Shown here: piece by piece, positions 36,190-43,200 of the stretch
How the letters are laid out: every line of letters begins with the position of its first letter
Position numbering within the stretch: position 1 is the stretch's first letter
NCBI GenBank assembly: GCA_017643365.1
Contig: JAEPNO010000021.1
Span: 1-48,344 of the forward strand
From: Balneolaceae bacterium
GTDB lineage: Bacteria; Bacteroidota; Rhodothermia; Balneolales; Balneolaceae
Length of the DNA: 48,344 nucleotides
Direction of reading: 5' to 3'
Program-made: the position numbers and the translations under genes
Notes under the pieces: model-generated
Told to the model about the DNA's origin: nothing
The model's database searches: none
Seen by the model: the letters and a program-made list of their open reading frames with translations, nothing else

Positions 36190-36453
36190 ATGAATAGCCT
36201 TTTTAAAGCACTTAATGATCCAACTCGGCGACAGATTCTCGATCTGTTGAAGGAAAAAGACCTCACTGCCGGTGAAATAGCAGATGCCTTTGCAATTTCG
36301 AAGCCAAGCATTTCGCATCATCTGGATATTTTGAAGCAGGCGAATTTGGTTACTACCGAGCGAGATGGGCAGTTTATCATGTACTCGCTGGATACCACCG
36401 TGCTTGAAGAGGCCACCCAATGGTTGTTCAATTTATTAAATTCAAATTCGTGA
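36190..36453 (+). CDS. sdpR: ArsR-type autorepressor, SdpR family
   Basis: A winged-helix regulator of 87 residues: PTRRQILDLLKEKDLTAGEI, then the recognition helix region ISKPSISHHLDILKQANLV and the wing ERDGQFIMYSLD. There are no metal-binding cysteines, as in SdpR-type repressors. Followed after 3 bp by an SdpI-like gene, the same order as the Bacillus sdpRI operon, where membrane SdpI sequesters SdpR when toxin is bound. There is no Shine-Dalgarno; the start codon touches the operator repeat. Confidence 0.87.
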   Translation: MNSLFKALNDPTRRQILDLLKEKDLTAGEIADAFAISKPSISHHLDILKQANLVTTERDGQFIMYSLDTTVLEEATQWLFNLLNSNS

Positions 36454-36456
36454 GCT

Positions 36457-37119
36457 ATGGTACTCCAAACCCTTAAAAAAGAATGGTATGTAGTGTTTCT
36501 TTTGCTACTTCCTTTTGCATTTTCAATGTATATCTGGGATGAGCTCCCGGATCAGGTTCCAACCCATTTTAATATGCAGGGCGAGGCCGACGATTGGGGT
36601 CCAAAATGGATAAATGCAATCATGTTTCCGGCTATTGGTCTGGGAACCTATTTAATGCTGGTATTCTTGCCCATGATCGATCCGAAAAAAAGAATTGAAG
36701 CAGCTCAAAAACCGATAGCAGCGATTCGTATTGTTACAAGTATGTTTATGGTGTTTATGTACGTTTTCATCATGGCTGAATCGATGGGAACCGACATCAA
36801 TTTTAGTATATATATTCAGGTTGGGATAGGAATGCTTTTTTTAGTGCTGGGAAATTACATGCATTCCATTAAACAAAACTACTTTATTGGAGTGCGTACT
36901 CCGTGGACGCTTGAAAATGAAGAAGTTTGGAAACGCACGCATCGCCTAACGGCTAAAGTGTGGACGATCGGTGCTTTGATTATGATCATCGCACCACTTA
37001 CGATCTCAAACGCAGTGGCCTATTGGAGCATTTTTGGAGTGGTGGTTTCCACCTTGGTACTGGTTCCAATTATCTATTCGTACGTAATCTTTCAACAGCT
37101 AGATACTCAATCATCATGA
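36457..37119 (+). CDS. sdpI: SdpI family membrane protein (DUF1648)
   Basis: A 220-residue membrane protein with about six hydrophobic segments. The N-terminal DUF1648 signature is visible: first helix, then DELPDQVPTHFNMQGEADDW. Further on is the SdpI-type segment KQNYFIGVRTPWTLENEEVW. In Bacillus, SdpI gives immunity to the SdpC toxin and relays toxin sensing to SdpR; no sdpC homologue is seen here. ATGA overlap with the hydrolase gene makes the three genes one unit. Confidence 0.87.
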   Translation: MVLQTLKKEWYVVFLLLLPFAFSMYIWDELPDQVPTHFNMQGEADDWGPKWINAIMFPAIGLGTYLMLVFLPMIDPKKRIEAAQKPIAAIRIVTSMFMVFMYVFIMAESMGTDINFSIYIQVGIGMLFLVLGNYMHSIKQNYFIGVRTPWTLENEEVWKRTHRLTAKVWTIGALIMIIAPLTISNAVAYWSIFGVVVSTLVLVPIIYSYVIFQQLDTQSS

Positions 37120-38183
37120 AATCTGGAATTCTGAATTTTATCACAATCGTAGCATTTATGGCGATGATCAACCTGCATTCAACGGCGCAGGAGCTCATTA
37201 TCCCGAATGGCGATCTGGAAATCGGAGGAACATTAGAGCTTCCCGAATCCCATCAAAAAGGTGATCTGTTGGTGATTATGATTACAGGAAGTGGAGCCCA
37301 AGATCGCGATGAAACCATTTTGGGTTTCAAACCTTTTAAGTTGATTGCGGAGCATTTGATGGAGGAAGGCATCGCAAGTTTCCGTTATGATGATCGCCAA
37401 ATGGGAACCTCAACCGGCGATTTTTCGTCCGCCACGCTTGATGACCTCGCCAACGATGTGAAAGCCATCATGGATTATTTTCAATTTCAATCGGAGACCG
37501 TGTTTGACGAATTCATTCTGTTTGGTCATTCCCAAGGCGGGATTGTGTCAACTAGATTGGCCGCCAACGATGATCGAATTACAGCAATGGTGTTGATGGC
37601 AAGCACGATGGTCCCATTGAAAGATGTGATCAACGAGCAAGTCATTATCATGCAAAAAGCTGCCGGAAAAACAGAAGATGACATCCAGCCGATACTTGAA
37701 TTCCAGGAACTCGCTTACGAAACAGCTCGGAAAAATGAAGGCTGGGACGAACTTAAAGTGGAATATCAAAAGCTAATTGAAAATGAAGTGGCGAAATTGC
37801 CGGAAAATCAGCGTCAGTACATTGTAGATGTGGAGTCTTTTGCCAATGCTCAGTTCAGTGCGCAGGTTACCCCCTTGCAAAGCGCCCAAATGCGATCGTT
37901 ACTTTACTACGATCCGGTAGATGATTTGGACGGATTAGAAATTCCGATTCTAGCACTTTTTGGTGGAAAAGACACCCAAGTAACTCCGGTTCAAAATGAA
38001 ACCGTTTTTGTGGAAGTTTGCGAAAATGATCGAATGAATTGTTCGAACGTAAATTTCCCGAATGCTAATCACTTGTTCCAACGCGCAAACACCGGCTTTG
38101 TCACTGAATATGCCATGCTTCCCAAAGAATTTGTGGATGGCTTTTTGGAAGAGATTTCGGAGTGGATTCTGGGGATGGAGTGA
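37116..38183 (+). CDS. Secreted alpha/beta hydrolase
   Basis: A hydrolase of 355 residues with a signal peptide (about 1-24, ending HSTAQE). Fold motifs are VIMITGSGAQDRDET (oxyanion region), GHSQGG holding the nucleophilic Ser, FGGKDTQVTP holding Asp, and PNANHLFQ holding His. A lid of about 100 residues lies between strands. It resembles the secreted serine-hydrolase peptidases of Bacteroidetes; the substrate is unknown. I use the ATG at 37116, overlapping the sdpI stop, since this gives the signal peptide; a longer form from 36960 lacks one. Confidence 0.85.
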   Translation: MKSGILNFITIVAFMAMINLHSTAQELIIPNGDLEIGGTLELPESHQKGDLLVIMITGSGAQDRDETILGFKPFKLIAEHLMEEGIASFRYDDRQMGTSTGDFSSATLDDLANDVKAIMDYFQFQSETVFDEFILFGHSQGGIVSTRLAANDDRITAMVLMASTMVPLKDVINEQVIIMQKAAGKTEDDIQPILEFQELAYETARKNEGWDELKVEYQKLIENEVAKLPENQRQYIVDVESFANAQFSAQVTPLQSAQMRSLLYYDPVDDLDGLEIPILALFGGKDTQVTPVQNETVFVEVCENDRMNCSNVNFPNANHLFQRANTGFVTEYAMLPKEFVDGFLEEISEWILGME

Positions 38184-38200
38184 TCGTAAAATTAATAAAA

Positions 38201-38362
38201 TGTCATTTAGATCCGCCAGCTGTGGAGATGAAACGAGACGGATAAATGTATCTAACTAGATAAAAAAGTTCACTTTTATCAACGTTGATTGCTGTTTTTG
38301 CTAACAATCAGACTCGGCCCTTTTACCCGTTGAGATCCTTCGGAAGTATCCTCAGGAGGACT
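38201..38362 (+). repeat. Foldback repeat family, copy b
   Basis: It starts TGTCATTTAGATCCGCCAGC 17 bp after the hydrolase stop, has the perfect palindrome ATCAACGTTGAT at 38278-38289 and ends CTTCGGAAGTATCCTCAGGA then GGACT. The left hairpin (TCCGCCAGC...) is partly eroded in this copy. Confidence 0.85.
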
Positions 38363-38596
38363 TAGGGTGATTTTAGAGTTGGATTAGATAAATACAGAAG
38401 TGTGTTTACAGTTACTTCAAAGAGCCAACCAGGCTGGAAGAATTAATTATGAGATTGATCATAGATATTTAGATTCCTCACTTCGTTCGGAATGACAAAA
38501 AGTGAAGATTGAGTAGGCTAAAAAAATCGGTGCTATCTCTTTCAGTGACAACCGGATTTCTGTGGTTGTTCAAATCTCTAGTTGTTTTGAATCGTC
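38363..38596. other. Gene-free stretch with a small exact repeat
   Basis: No gene is supported. It includes, at 38468-38501, a 34-bp block starting TTTAGATTCCTCACTTCG and ending GGAATGACAAAAA, which recurs exactly at 42141-42174. The rest of the stretch shows nothing clear. Confidence 0.65.
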
Positions 38597-38630
38597 ACAA
38601 TAAAAACGCTCCGATGCGGCGCATCGGAGC
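38597..38630 (-). terminator. Rho-independent terminator of glyS
   Basis: GCTCCGATGC and GCATCGGAGC pair perfectly around a three-base loop (38608-38630). On the minus strand the stem is followed by GTTTTTATT (38599-38607), a terminator for glyS about 110 bp after its stop. On the plus strand no T-run follows. Confidence 0.8.
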
Positions 38631-38743
38631 TAGTAGTACTTCAATCTTAGAATCAGGAATCATCTATTCCTAATTCCTAATTAACCTATTCTCCCAAAGG
38701 CCCCAAAGGGATTCCTACGGAAGATGCCTATGGCACTAATTAC

Positions 38744-40195
38744 TCACTCCGCCTTCCAGTCTTTCATTCCATCACGAATGGCATCGCCAACGTTTTCGAT
38801 AGGCACACGAACTTGGCTCATATCATCACGGTAGCGAATAGTAACTTTCTGATCTTGCTCAATCGTATCAAAATCAACGGTTACGCAGAAAGGAGTTCCA
38901 GCTTCATCAAGGCGGCGGTAACGCTTACCAATCGAGCCGGCTTCATCGTATAGAACCGAGTAATCTTCGCGTAGATCAGCTTCGATTTTACGTGCGATTT
39001 CCTGAAGTGGAGCTTTCTTAATCAGCGGGAAAATACCAACCTGTACAGGAGCGAGTTCAGGATGCATTTTAAGCACAACACGTTTGTCGCCATCCACTTC
39101 TTCCTCACGGTAGGCATCACAAAGAACCATCAACGTACAGCGGTCGAGCCCAATCGAAGTTTCAATCACATAAGGCACAAATCGCTTGTTATTCTTTTGA
39201 TCGAAGTAATCCAGCTTTTTGCCCGAAAACTCCTGATGCTGTTTCAAATCAAAATCAGAACGGTTGTGGATTCCTTCCACTTCCTGCCAGCCAATAGGGT
39301 ACTTGTACTGAACATCCACAGCAGCCAACGCATAATGTGCTAATTTATCCTGAGGGTGATCCACAAAACGTAAATTCTCTTCGCGGATACCAATTCGTTT
39401 ATGCCAAGCCACACGTTTTTCCTTCCAGGCTTCGTACGCCTCTGCATCGGTGCCGGGCTCAACAAAATATTGCATTTCCATTTGCTCAAACTCGCGCATA
39501 CGGAAAACAAACTGTCGTGCAACCACTTCATTTCTGAATGCTTTACCGGTTTGTGCGATCCCAAAAGGAACGGAAACGCGGCTGGTATCAAGCACGTTTT
39601 TGTAATTCACGAAAATCCCTTGTGCGGTTTCAGGACGCAAATACACGCCATCTTCTTCGCTGGATGTTGCCCCAAATTGAGTCTTGAACATCAAGTTAAA
39701 TTGTCGAACTTCGGTCCAATCAAAAGCCCCGGAATCCGGAGATTTAATTTCATTCTCGATGATGATATCGTACAGATCTTCGGTCAGGCTTTTACGCGTT
39801 CCGGTGGTGTCCAGTAATTCCTGAATCTCAGCTGCTTTATCGGTCTTGCCGTCCTTCTCGAGCTTCATGATGTACTGTTCAATCAGCATATCCGCGCGGT
39901 AACGTTTTTTCGATTGTTTATCGTCGATCATCGGATCGTTGAATCCACCTACGTGTCCGGATGCTTCCCACACTTTTGGGTGCATGAAAATGGCCGCATC
40001 AACACCAACAATATTGTTATGACGTTGGGTCATCTCTTTCCACCAAGCGTTGCGTATGTTGCGCTTCAACTCCACACCTAAGGGGCCGTAATCGTACACG
40101 GCACTTAAACCGCCGTAAATTTCAGAAGATTGAAAGATGAAGCCACGGGCTTTGGCCAGAGAAACAATTTTATCGAGACTGTCTAAATTCGACAT
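38744..40195 (-). CDS. glyS: Glycine--tRNA ligase (dimeric class II type)
   Basis: Charges tRNA-Gly. The 483 residues are the single-chain, eukaryote/archaea-like form, not the alpha2-beta2 enzyme. Motif 1 region SSEIYGGLSAVYDYGPLGVE, RPETAQGIFVNYKN, motif 2 FRNEVVARQFVFRMREFEQ and motif 3 SIGLDRCTLMVL are all visible, followed by the anticodon-binding domain (LAPVQVGIFPL). The gene diverges from asd across a 187-bp gap containing AATTAAG repeats. Confidence 0.96.
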   Translation of the reverse strand: MSNLDSLDKIVSLAKARGFIFQSSEIYGGLSAVYDYGPLGVELKRNIRNAWWKEMTQRHNNIVGVDAAIFMHPKVWEASGHVGGFNDPMIDDKQSKKRYRADMLIEQYIMKLEKDGKTDKAAEIQELLDTTGTRKSLTEDLYDIIIENEIKSPDSGAFDWTEVRQFNLMFKTQFGATSSEEDGVYLRPETAQGIFVNYKNVLDTSRVSVPFGIAQTGKAFRNEVVARQFVFRMREFEQMEMQYFVEPGTDAEAYEAWKEKRVAWHKRIGIREENLRFVDHPQDKLAHYALAAVDVQYKYPIGWQEVEGIHNRSDFDLKQHQEFSGKKLDYFDQKNNKRFVPYVIETSIGLDRCTLMVLCDAYREEEVDGDKRVVLKMHPELAPVQVGIFPLIKKAPLQEIARKIEADLREDYSVLYDEAGSIGKRYRRLDEAGTPFCVTVDFDTIEQDQKVTIRYRDDMSQVRVPIENVGDAIRDGMKDWKAE

Positions 40196-40307
40196 GAAAC
40201 AGGATTACTTCGTTTTTGAGTTTAAATGAGGGCTGAAGATAAGGATTTGATCGAACCTTTTTTACATGCATTCCCATAAAGAAATGATAAGCTTTGTTCT
40301 GAATCTC

Positions 40308-40378
40308 AATTAAGAATTAAGAATTAAGAATGGTATTTTTTCCAATTCTTAATTCACTCATCGATAATTCTTAATTGG
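40308..40378. repeat. AATTAAG tandem repeat with inverted copies
   Basis: Three 7-bp units AATTAAG run from 40309, and two inverted words AATTCTTAATT follow at 40344-40354 and 40366-40376. The block can fold into a long A/T hairpin and ends 5 bp before the asd ATG, so it may affect asd translation or hold its promoter. Similar words occur at 48176-48267. Confidence 0.7.
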
Positions 40379-40382
40379 TCCT

Positions 40383-41432
40383 ATGAAAATCGGTATTCTT
40401 GGCGCCACAGGCGCGGTTGGACAAAAATTTATTCGTTTACTCCAAAATCATCCATGGTTTGAGATTGCAGCTTTGGGCGCATCCGAGCGATCGGCAGGTA
40501 AAAAATATAAAGACGCAGCAAATTGGGTAGAAGATGTAGAACTCCCGGCCTATGTTGCAGATATGACGGTGAATCCCTGCGATCCCAAAGCGATGGAACA
40601 CGTCGATTTTGTGTTTTCTGGATTGGATTCTTCGGTTGCTACCGAGATTGAAGGTGCTTTTGCTCGAGCCGGAATTCCGGTGATTTCAAACGCAAAAAAT
40701 TATCGACAAGACCCAACGGTTCCATTGTTGGTGCCGGAGGTAAATCCCGATCACATCGAATTAATCAAAACGCAGACATTCACTGATGATGGTTCCGGAT
40801 GGATTGTTACTAATCCAAATTGCGTGGCAGTTCCACTTTCGCTGGCGCTAAAACCGATTTACGATGCATTCGGAATTGAAGCTATGATCGTTACGACTAT
40901 GCAGGCGATTTCAGGGGCAGGTTATCCCGGGGTTCCAAGTCTAGATATTCTTGGCAATGTAGTGCCGTATATCTCGGGAGAGGAGGATAAAATTGCTCCG
41001 GAGACTCAAAAACTGTTAGGCAAACTGACCGATTCTGGGATTGAAACCCCTGACTATCCGGTGCAAGCAACCTGTACAAGAGTGCCAACGCTAAACGGAC
41101 ATATGGCTGCTGTGACGGTAAAGCTCACCAATAAACCGGCCAGTATTGAGGCAGTACGGGAAGCAGTTCAAGGATTTAACAATCCTATCGCAGATCTAGA
41201 TTTGCCATTTGCACCCAAGCAGGTGATCAAGCTGCACGATGAAGAGCGATTCCCACAACCACGCCTCCACGCCGATCATGAAAATGGCATGCAGTTGCAC
41301 ATGGGGCGTTTACGCGAAGCCGAAGTATTTGATATCAGCTTTGTGTGCATGGCGCATAACACCATTCGAGGGGCCGCCGGTGGCGCGATCCTGAATGCCG
41401 AGCTTTTAGTGAAAAAGGGATACTTGCAATAA
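40383..41432 (+). CDS. asd: Aspartate-semialdehyde dehydrogenase (archaeal/fungal type)
   Basis: Reduces aspartyl phosphate to aspartate semialdehyde for lysine, threonine and methionine synthesis. The 349 residues begin with the NADP-binding GILGATGAVGQKFIRLL; the catalytic Cys is in TNPNCVAVPLSLAL (about 146), and RVPTLNGHMAAVTV carries the active-site His. Length and the NPNC context match the archaeal/fungal branch rather than the E. coli type. No lysine riboswitch is seen in the short leader. Confidence 0.93.
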   Translation: MKIGILGATGAVGQKFIRLLQNHPWFEIAALGASERSAGKKYKDAANWVEDVELPAYVADMTVNPCDPKAMEHVDFVFSGLDSSVATEIEGAFARAGIPVISNAKNYRQDPTVPLLVPEVNPDHIELIKTQTFTDDGSGWIVTNPNCVAVPLSLALKPIYDAFGIEAMIVTTMQAISGAGYPGVPSLDILGNVVPYISGEEDKIAPETQKLLGKLTDSGIETPDYPVQATCTRVPTLNGHMAAVTVKLTNKPASIEAVREAVQGFNNPIADLDLPFAPKQVIKLHDEERFPQPRLHADHENGMQLHMGRLREAEVFDISFVCMAHNTIRGAAGGAILNAELLVKKGYLQ

Positions 41433-41461
41433 GCAACATTAAACATTCAATATTCATTTTG

Positions 41462-41616
41462 AGTCATTCAGAGCGAAAGCGATGAACCTAGACGGATGGA
41501 AGGAGCTTGTGAGCTAAACCGGGTACTTGTTTGATCAGCGTTGATTAAATCAGATACAAAAGGCAGAGCAAGCCATCTATCCGTTCAGATGCTTCGGAAG
41601 TATCCTCACCAAGACC
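41462..41616 (+). repeat. Foldback repeat family, copy c
   Basis: It starts AGTCATTCAGAGCGAAAGCG, continues ATGAACCTAGACGGATGG, has ATCAGCGTTGAT at 41534-41545 (one change from the perfect palindrome) and ends CTTCGGAAGTATCCTCACCA then AGACC. In this copy the left hairpin TCCGCCAGCTGGCGGA is replaced by a short GAGCGAAAGCG segment. Confidence 0.85.
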
Positions 41617-41664
41617 ATCTATATTCAAATTATTAGGTAAGCATTTTTTACTTACCCCAAACTC

Positions 41665-41836
41665 TGTCATTCAGATCCGCCAGCTGGCGGAGATGAACCT
41701 AGACGGATGAAAGAAGTTGGTGAGGCAAGTTGGCAAAAGTTTGATCAACGTTGATTGGCCTACTTGCTTAATATTTCTTCCTGAACCTCAACCCGTTTAG
41801 ATCCTTCTCCCGACATAAATCGGGATCAGGATGACT
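41665..41836 (+). repeat. Foldback repeat family, copy d
   Basis: It starts TGTCATTCAGATCCGCCAGC, has the perfect hairpin TCCGCCAGCTGGCGGA, CCTAGACGGATGAAAG, ATCAACGTTGAT at 41744-41755, and ends in a different version of the right arm: CCCGACATAAATCGGG then ATCAGGATGACT. The end GGATCAGGATGACT is the inverse of its own start apart from two changes. Confidence 0.88.
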
Positions 41837-41875
41837 TATTTATTTTAAATGATCGGTAATATATAACCCAAACTC

Positions 41876-41975
41876 TGTCATTCAGATCCGCCAGCTGGCG
41901 GAGATGAACCTATACGGATGAAAGGAGCGGGTGAACTAAACCGGGTACTAGTTTTATCAACGTTGATTAAATCAG
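41876..41975 (+). repeat. Foldback repeat family, copy e (right end missing)
   Basis: It starts TGTCATTCAGATCCGCCAGC and keeps ATCAACGTTGAT at 41956-41967, but similarity ends soon after ATCAG (about 41975). The segment around CTAAACCGGGTACT is nearly identical to copy c. The preceding bases CCCAAACTC are the same as before copy d. Confidence 0.8.
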
Positions 41976-42185
41976 TGGTGGTAGTTTTTGACTCTTTTGT
42001 CCACACAAAAGTGAGTAAAATAATCCGATGGGTTCGACATGCTCACCCACCTAGATTGCTCGATCTACATTCAATAATCACATGTATTTGACATCTCGAG
42101 TGAAACGAGAGAACAAGAGAAATCGCTTTTTGAGCAGTTTTTTAGATTCCTCACTTCGTTCGGAATGACAAAAAAGGCATCTTTC
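41976..42185. other. Gene-free remainder of the asd downstream region
   Basis: No gene is supported. It carries the GGGTTCGACATGCTCACCC hairpin-like segment at about 42030-42048 and the second exact copy of the 34-bp TTTAGATTCCTCACTTCG...AATGACAAAAA block (42141-42174), which lies just beyond the stop of the leftward gene at 42186. Confidence 0.6.
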
Positions 42186-42557
42186 TCACTGCTCACTTCT
42201 TCTTTCCAACGCCACATTAATCTTCGAGCAAAAATCCTCTGCCTGATTCTTATGCTCCCGATCAATTTTCAGGTGGATGGTTCCATTTGAACTTCCGGGA
42301 AGGGGATCCAGAAAAACAGTCGAATCGGTTTCGATAATCACGTAATTATTGAACAGCGTTTTCTTAAAACGAATGGATTTCAGCAAATCCACATTGATCG
42401 AATACTTGTTAAGAGTAGAAATGGAAGTCAGCGTTTGATCGTACAATTTGTACTCAAAAAGCAGCTCCTCTTCGTCAATGCTCAAAATCCCCTTAACAAT
42501 TTTGTACGGATCATTGCCGGCAGTAGAGTCTAAATCGTAATGATAGGCGAAGCTCAT
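42186..42557 (-). CDS. Small protein of unknown function, paralogue of its upstream neighbour
   Basis: I do not recognise this gene. It encodes 123 residues, predicted soluble, rich in beta strands: VKGILSIDEEELLFEYKL, LKSIRFKKTLFNNYVIIETD and a final helix (HKNQAEDFCSKINVAL). The same order (G-I-L..L-F-E-x, then I-x-x-K-K-x-L-F, then H-x-x-A...S-x-V/I-N-x-x-L) occurs in the next gene upstream, so the two look like a duplication. The pattern of seven strands plus a helix would suit a PH/GRAM-like fold (guess). Start overlaps the previous stop by 4 bp. Confidence 0.75.
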   Translation of the reverse strand: MSFAYHYDLDSTAGNDPYKIVKGILSIDEEELLFEYKLYDQTLTSISTLNKYSINVDLLKSIRFKKTLFNNYVIIETDSTVFLDPLPGSSNGTIHLKIDREHKNQAEDFCSKINVALERRSEQ

Positions 42558-42940
42558 TCGGTTTCTCCGTCCAGCTCTTTCAGCTTTTGCTCCGAAAGGT
42601 GGAGGTTTACGTTCGAGGCAATATTGGCAGCGATATCGCGATGTTTACGCTTCACTTTCAGAGTGCGAGTGGTGAGATCATTTCCGGGAAAATCCTCGAA
42701 AACGGTGGCGCGTTTTGCGTGGATAATCAATCGTGCACCGAACAATTTTTTCTTGTATTCAATGAGGTCGATGTCTTTCAAATCTATTTCGGCTGTTTTC
42801 ACACCCGACTTCACCACCTCAATGAGGGCGTCCTTTTTGTGAAATTCGAAATGGAGTTTCCCCTTCTCCACGCGCAGAATTCCTTCCAGCATCATGAAGC
42901 CGCCGTTCTGTTCGTCGTCGTAAAATGGAAGTGCACGCAT
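42554..42940 (-). CDS. Small PH-like protein of unknown function, first of a pair
   Basis: It encodes 128 residues, predicted soluble: MLEGILRVEKGKLHFEFHKK, DLKDIDLIEYKKKLFGARLI and a C-terminal basic helix (KVKRKHRDIAANIASNVNLH). It is clearly related to the gene it overlaps by 4 bp (ATGA). No catalytic motif is seen. Two paralogues in one operon suggest a heterodimer, but this is inference only. Confidence 0.75.
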   Translation of the reverse strand: MRALPFYDDEQNGGFMMLEGILRVEKGKLHFEFHKKDALIEVVKSGVKTAEIDLKDIDLIEYKKKLFGARLIIHAKRATVFEDFPGNDLTTRTLKVKRKHRDIAANIASNVNLHLSEQKLKELDGETE

Positions 42941-43130
42941 TTTTAAGTCCTGATATTTAGTGAGTTAGCGCTGATTAAAATTTCCACAAAAAAAGTACGA
43001 AAAATCTGTAAGGAGTTCTTCTGGAAATGATCTCACTTAACAGCATAGAGACGACAATCATTATTTGGGAGACGAGAAGCTCCCAATGTCCTTCCATGGG
43101 TAAAAGGTGGAATATTCCTTTTGCCCTTTT

Positions 43131-43164
43131 TTTGTTTAAAGTTATCGTTAACGACCTAAGTTTG
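43131..43164 (+). promoter_or_regulatory. Candidate Bacteroidetes-type promoter of the lamin-tail protein gene
   Basis: TTTG (43131-43134) and TAAGTTTG (43157-43164) match the -33 TTTG and -7 TAnnTTTG consensus with 22 bp between. Transcription would start about 43171, 30 bp before the ATG at 43201, which also argues against the longer reading frame beginning at 43027. Confidence 0.5.
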
Positions 43165-43200
43165 AATTGCTTTGGTTCTCGTAAGAAGCTATTCTCAAGC

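Noticed and set aside
39401-39817. 138-codon plus-strand frame opposite glyS
   Set aside because: The glyS product explains this DNA fully; the opposite frame has no motif or start signals.
40196-40382. Lysine riboswitch or T-box before asd or glyS
   Set aside because: The gap is 187 bp for two divergent genes, and I see only A/T repeats with no conserved riboswitch or T-box core.
41433-42185. A non-coding RNA gene or degraded insertion sequence after asd
   Set aside because: No transposase remnant is visible; the content is better explained by three foldback repeats plus smaller ones.
43027-43200. N-terminal extension of the lamin-tail protein
   Set aside because: The added 58 residues hide the signal peptide, and the likely promoter lies inside the extension.
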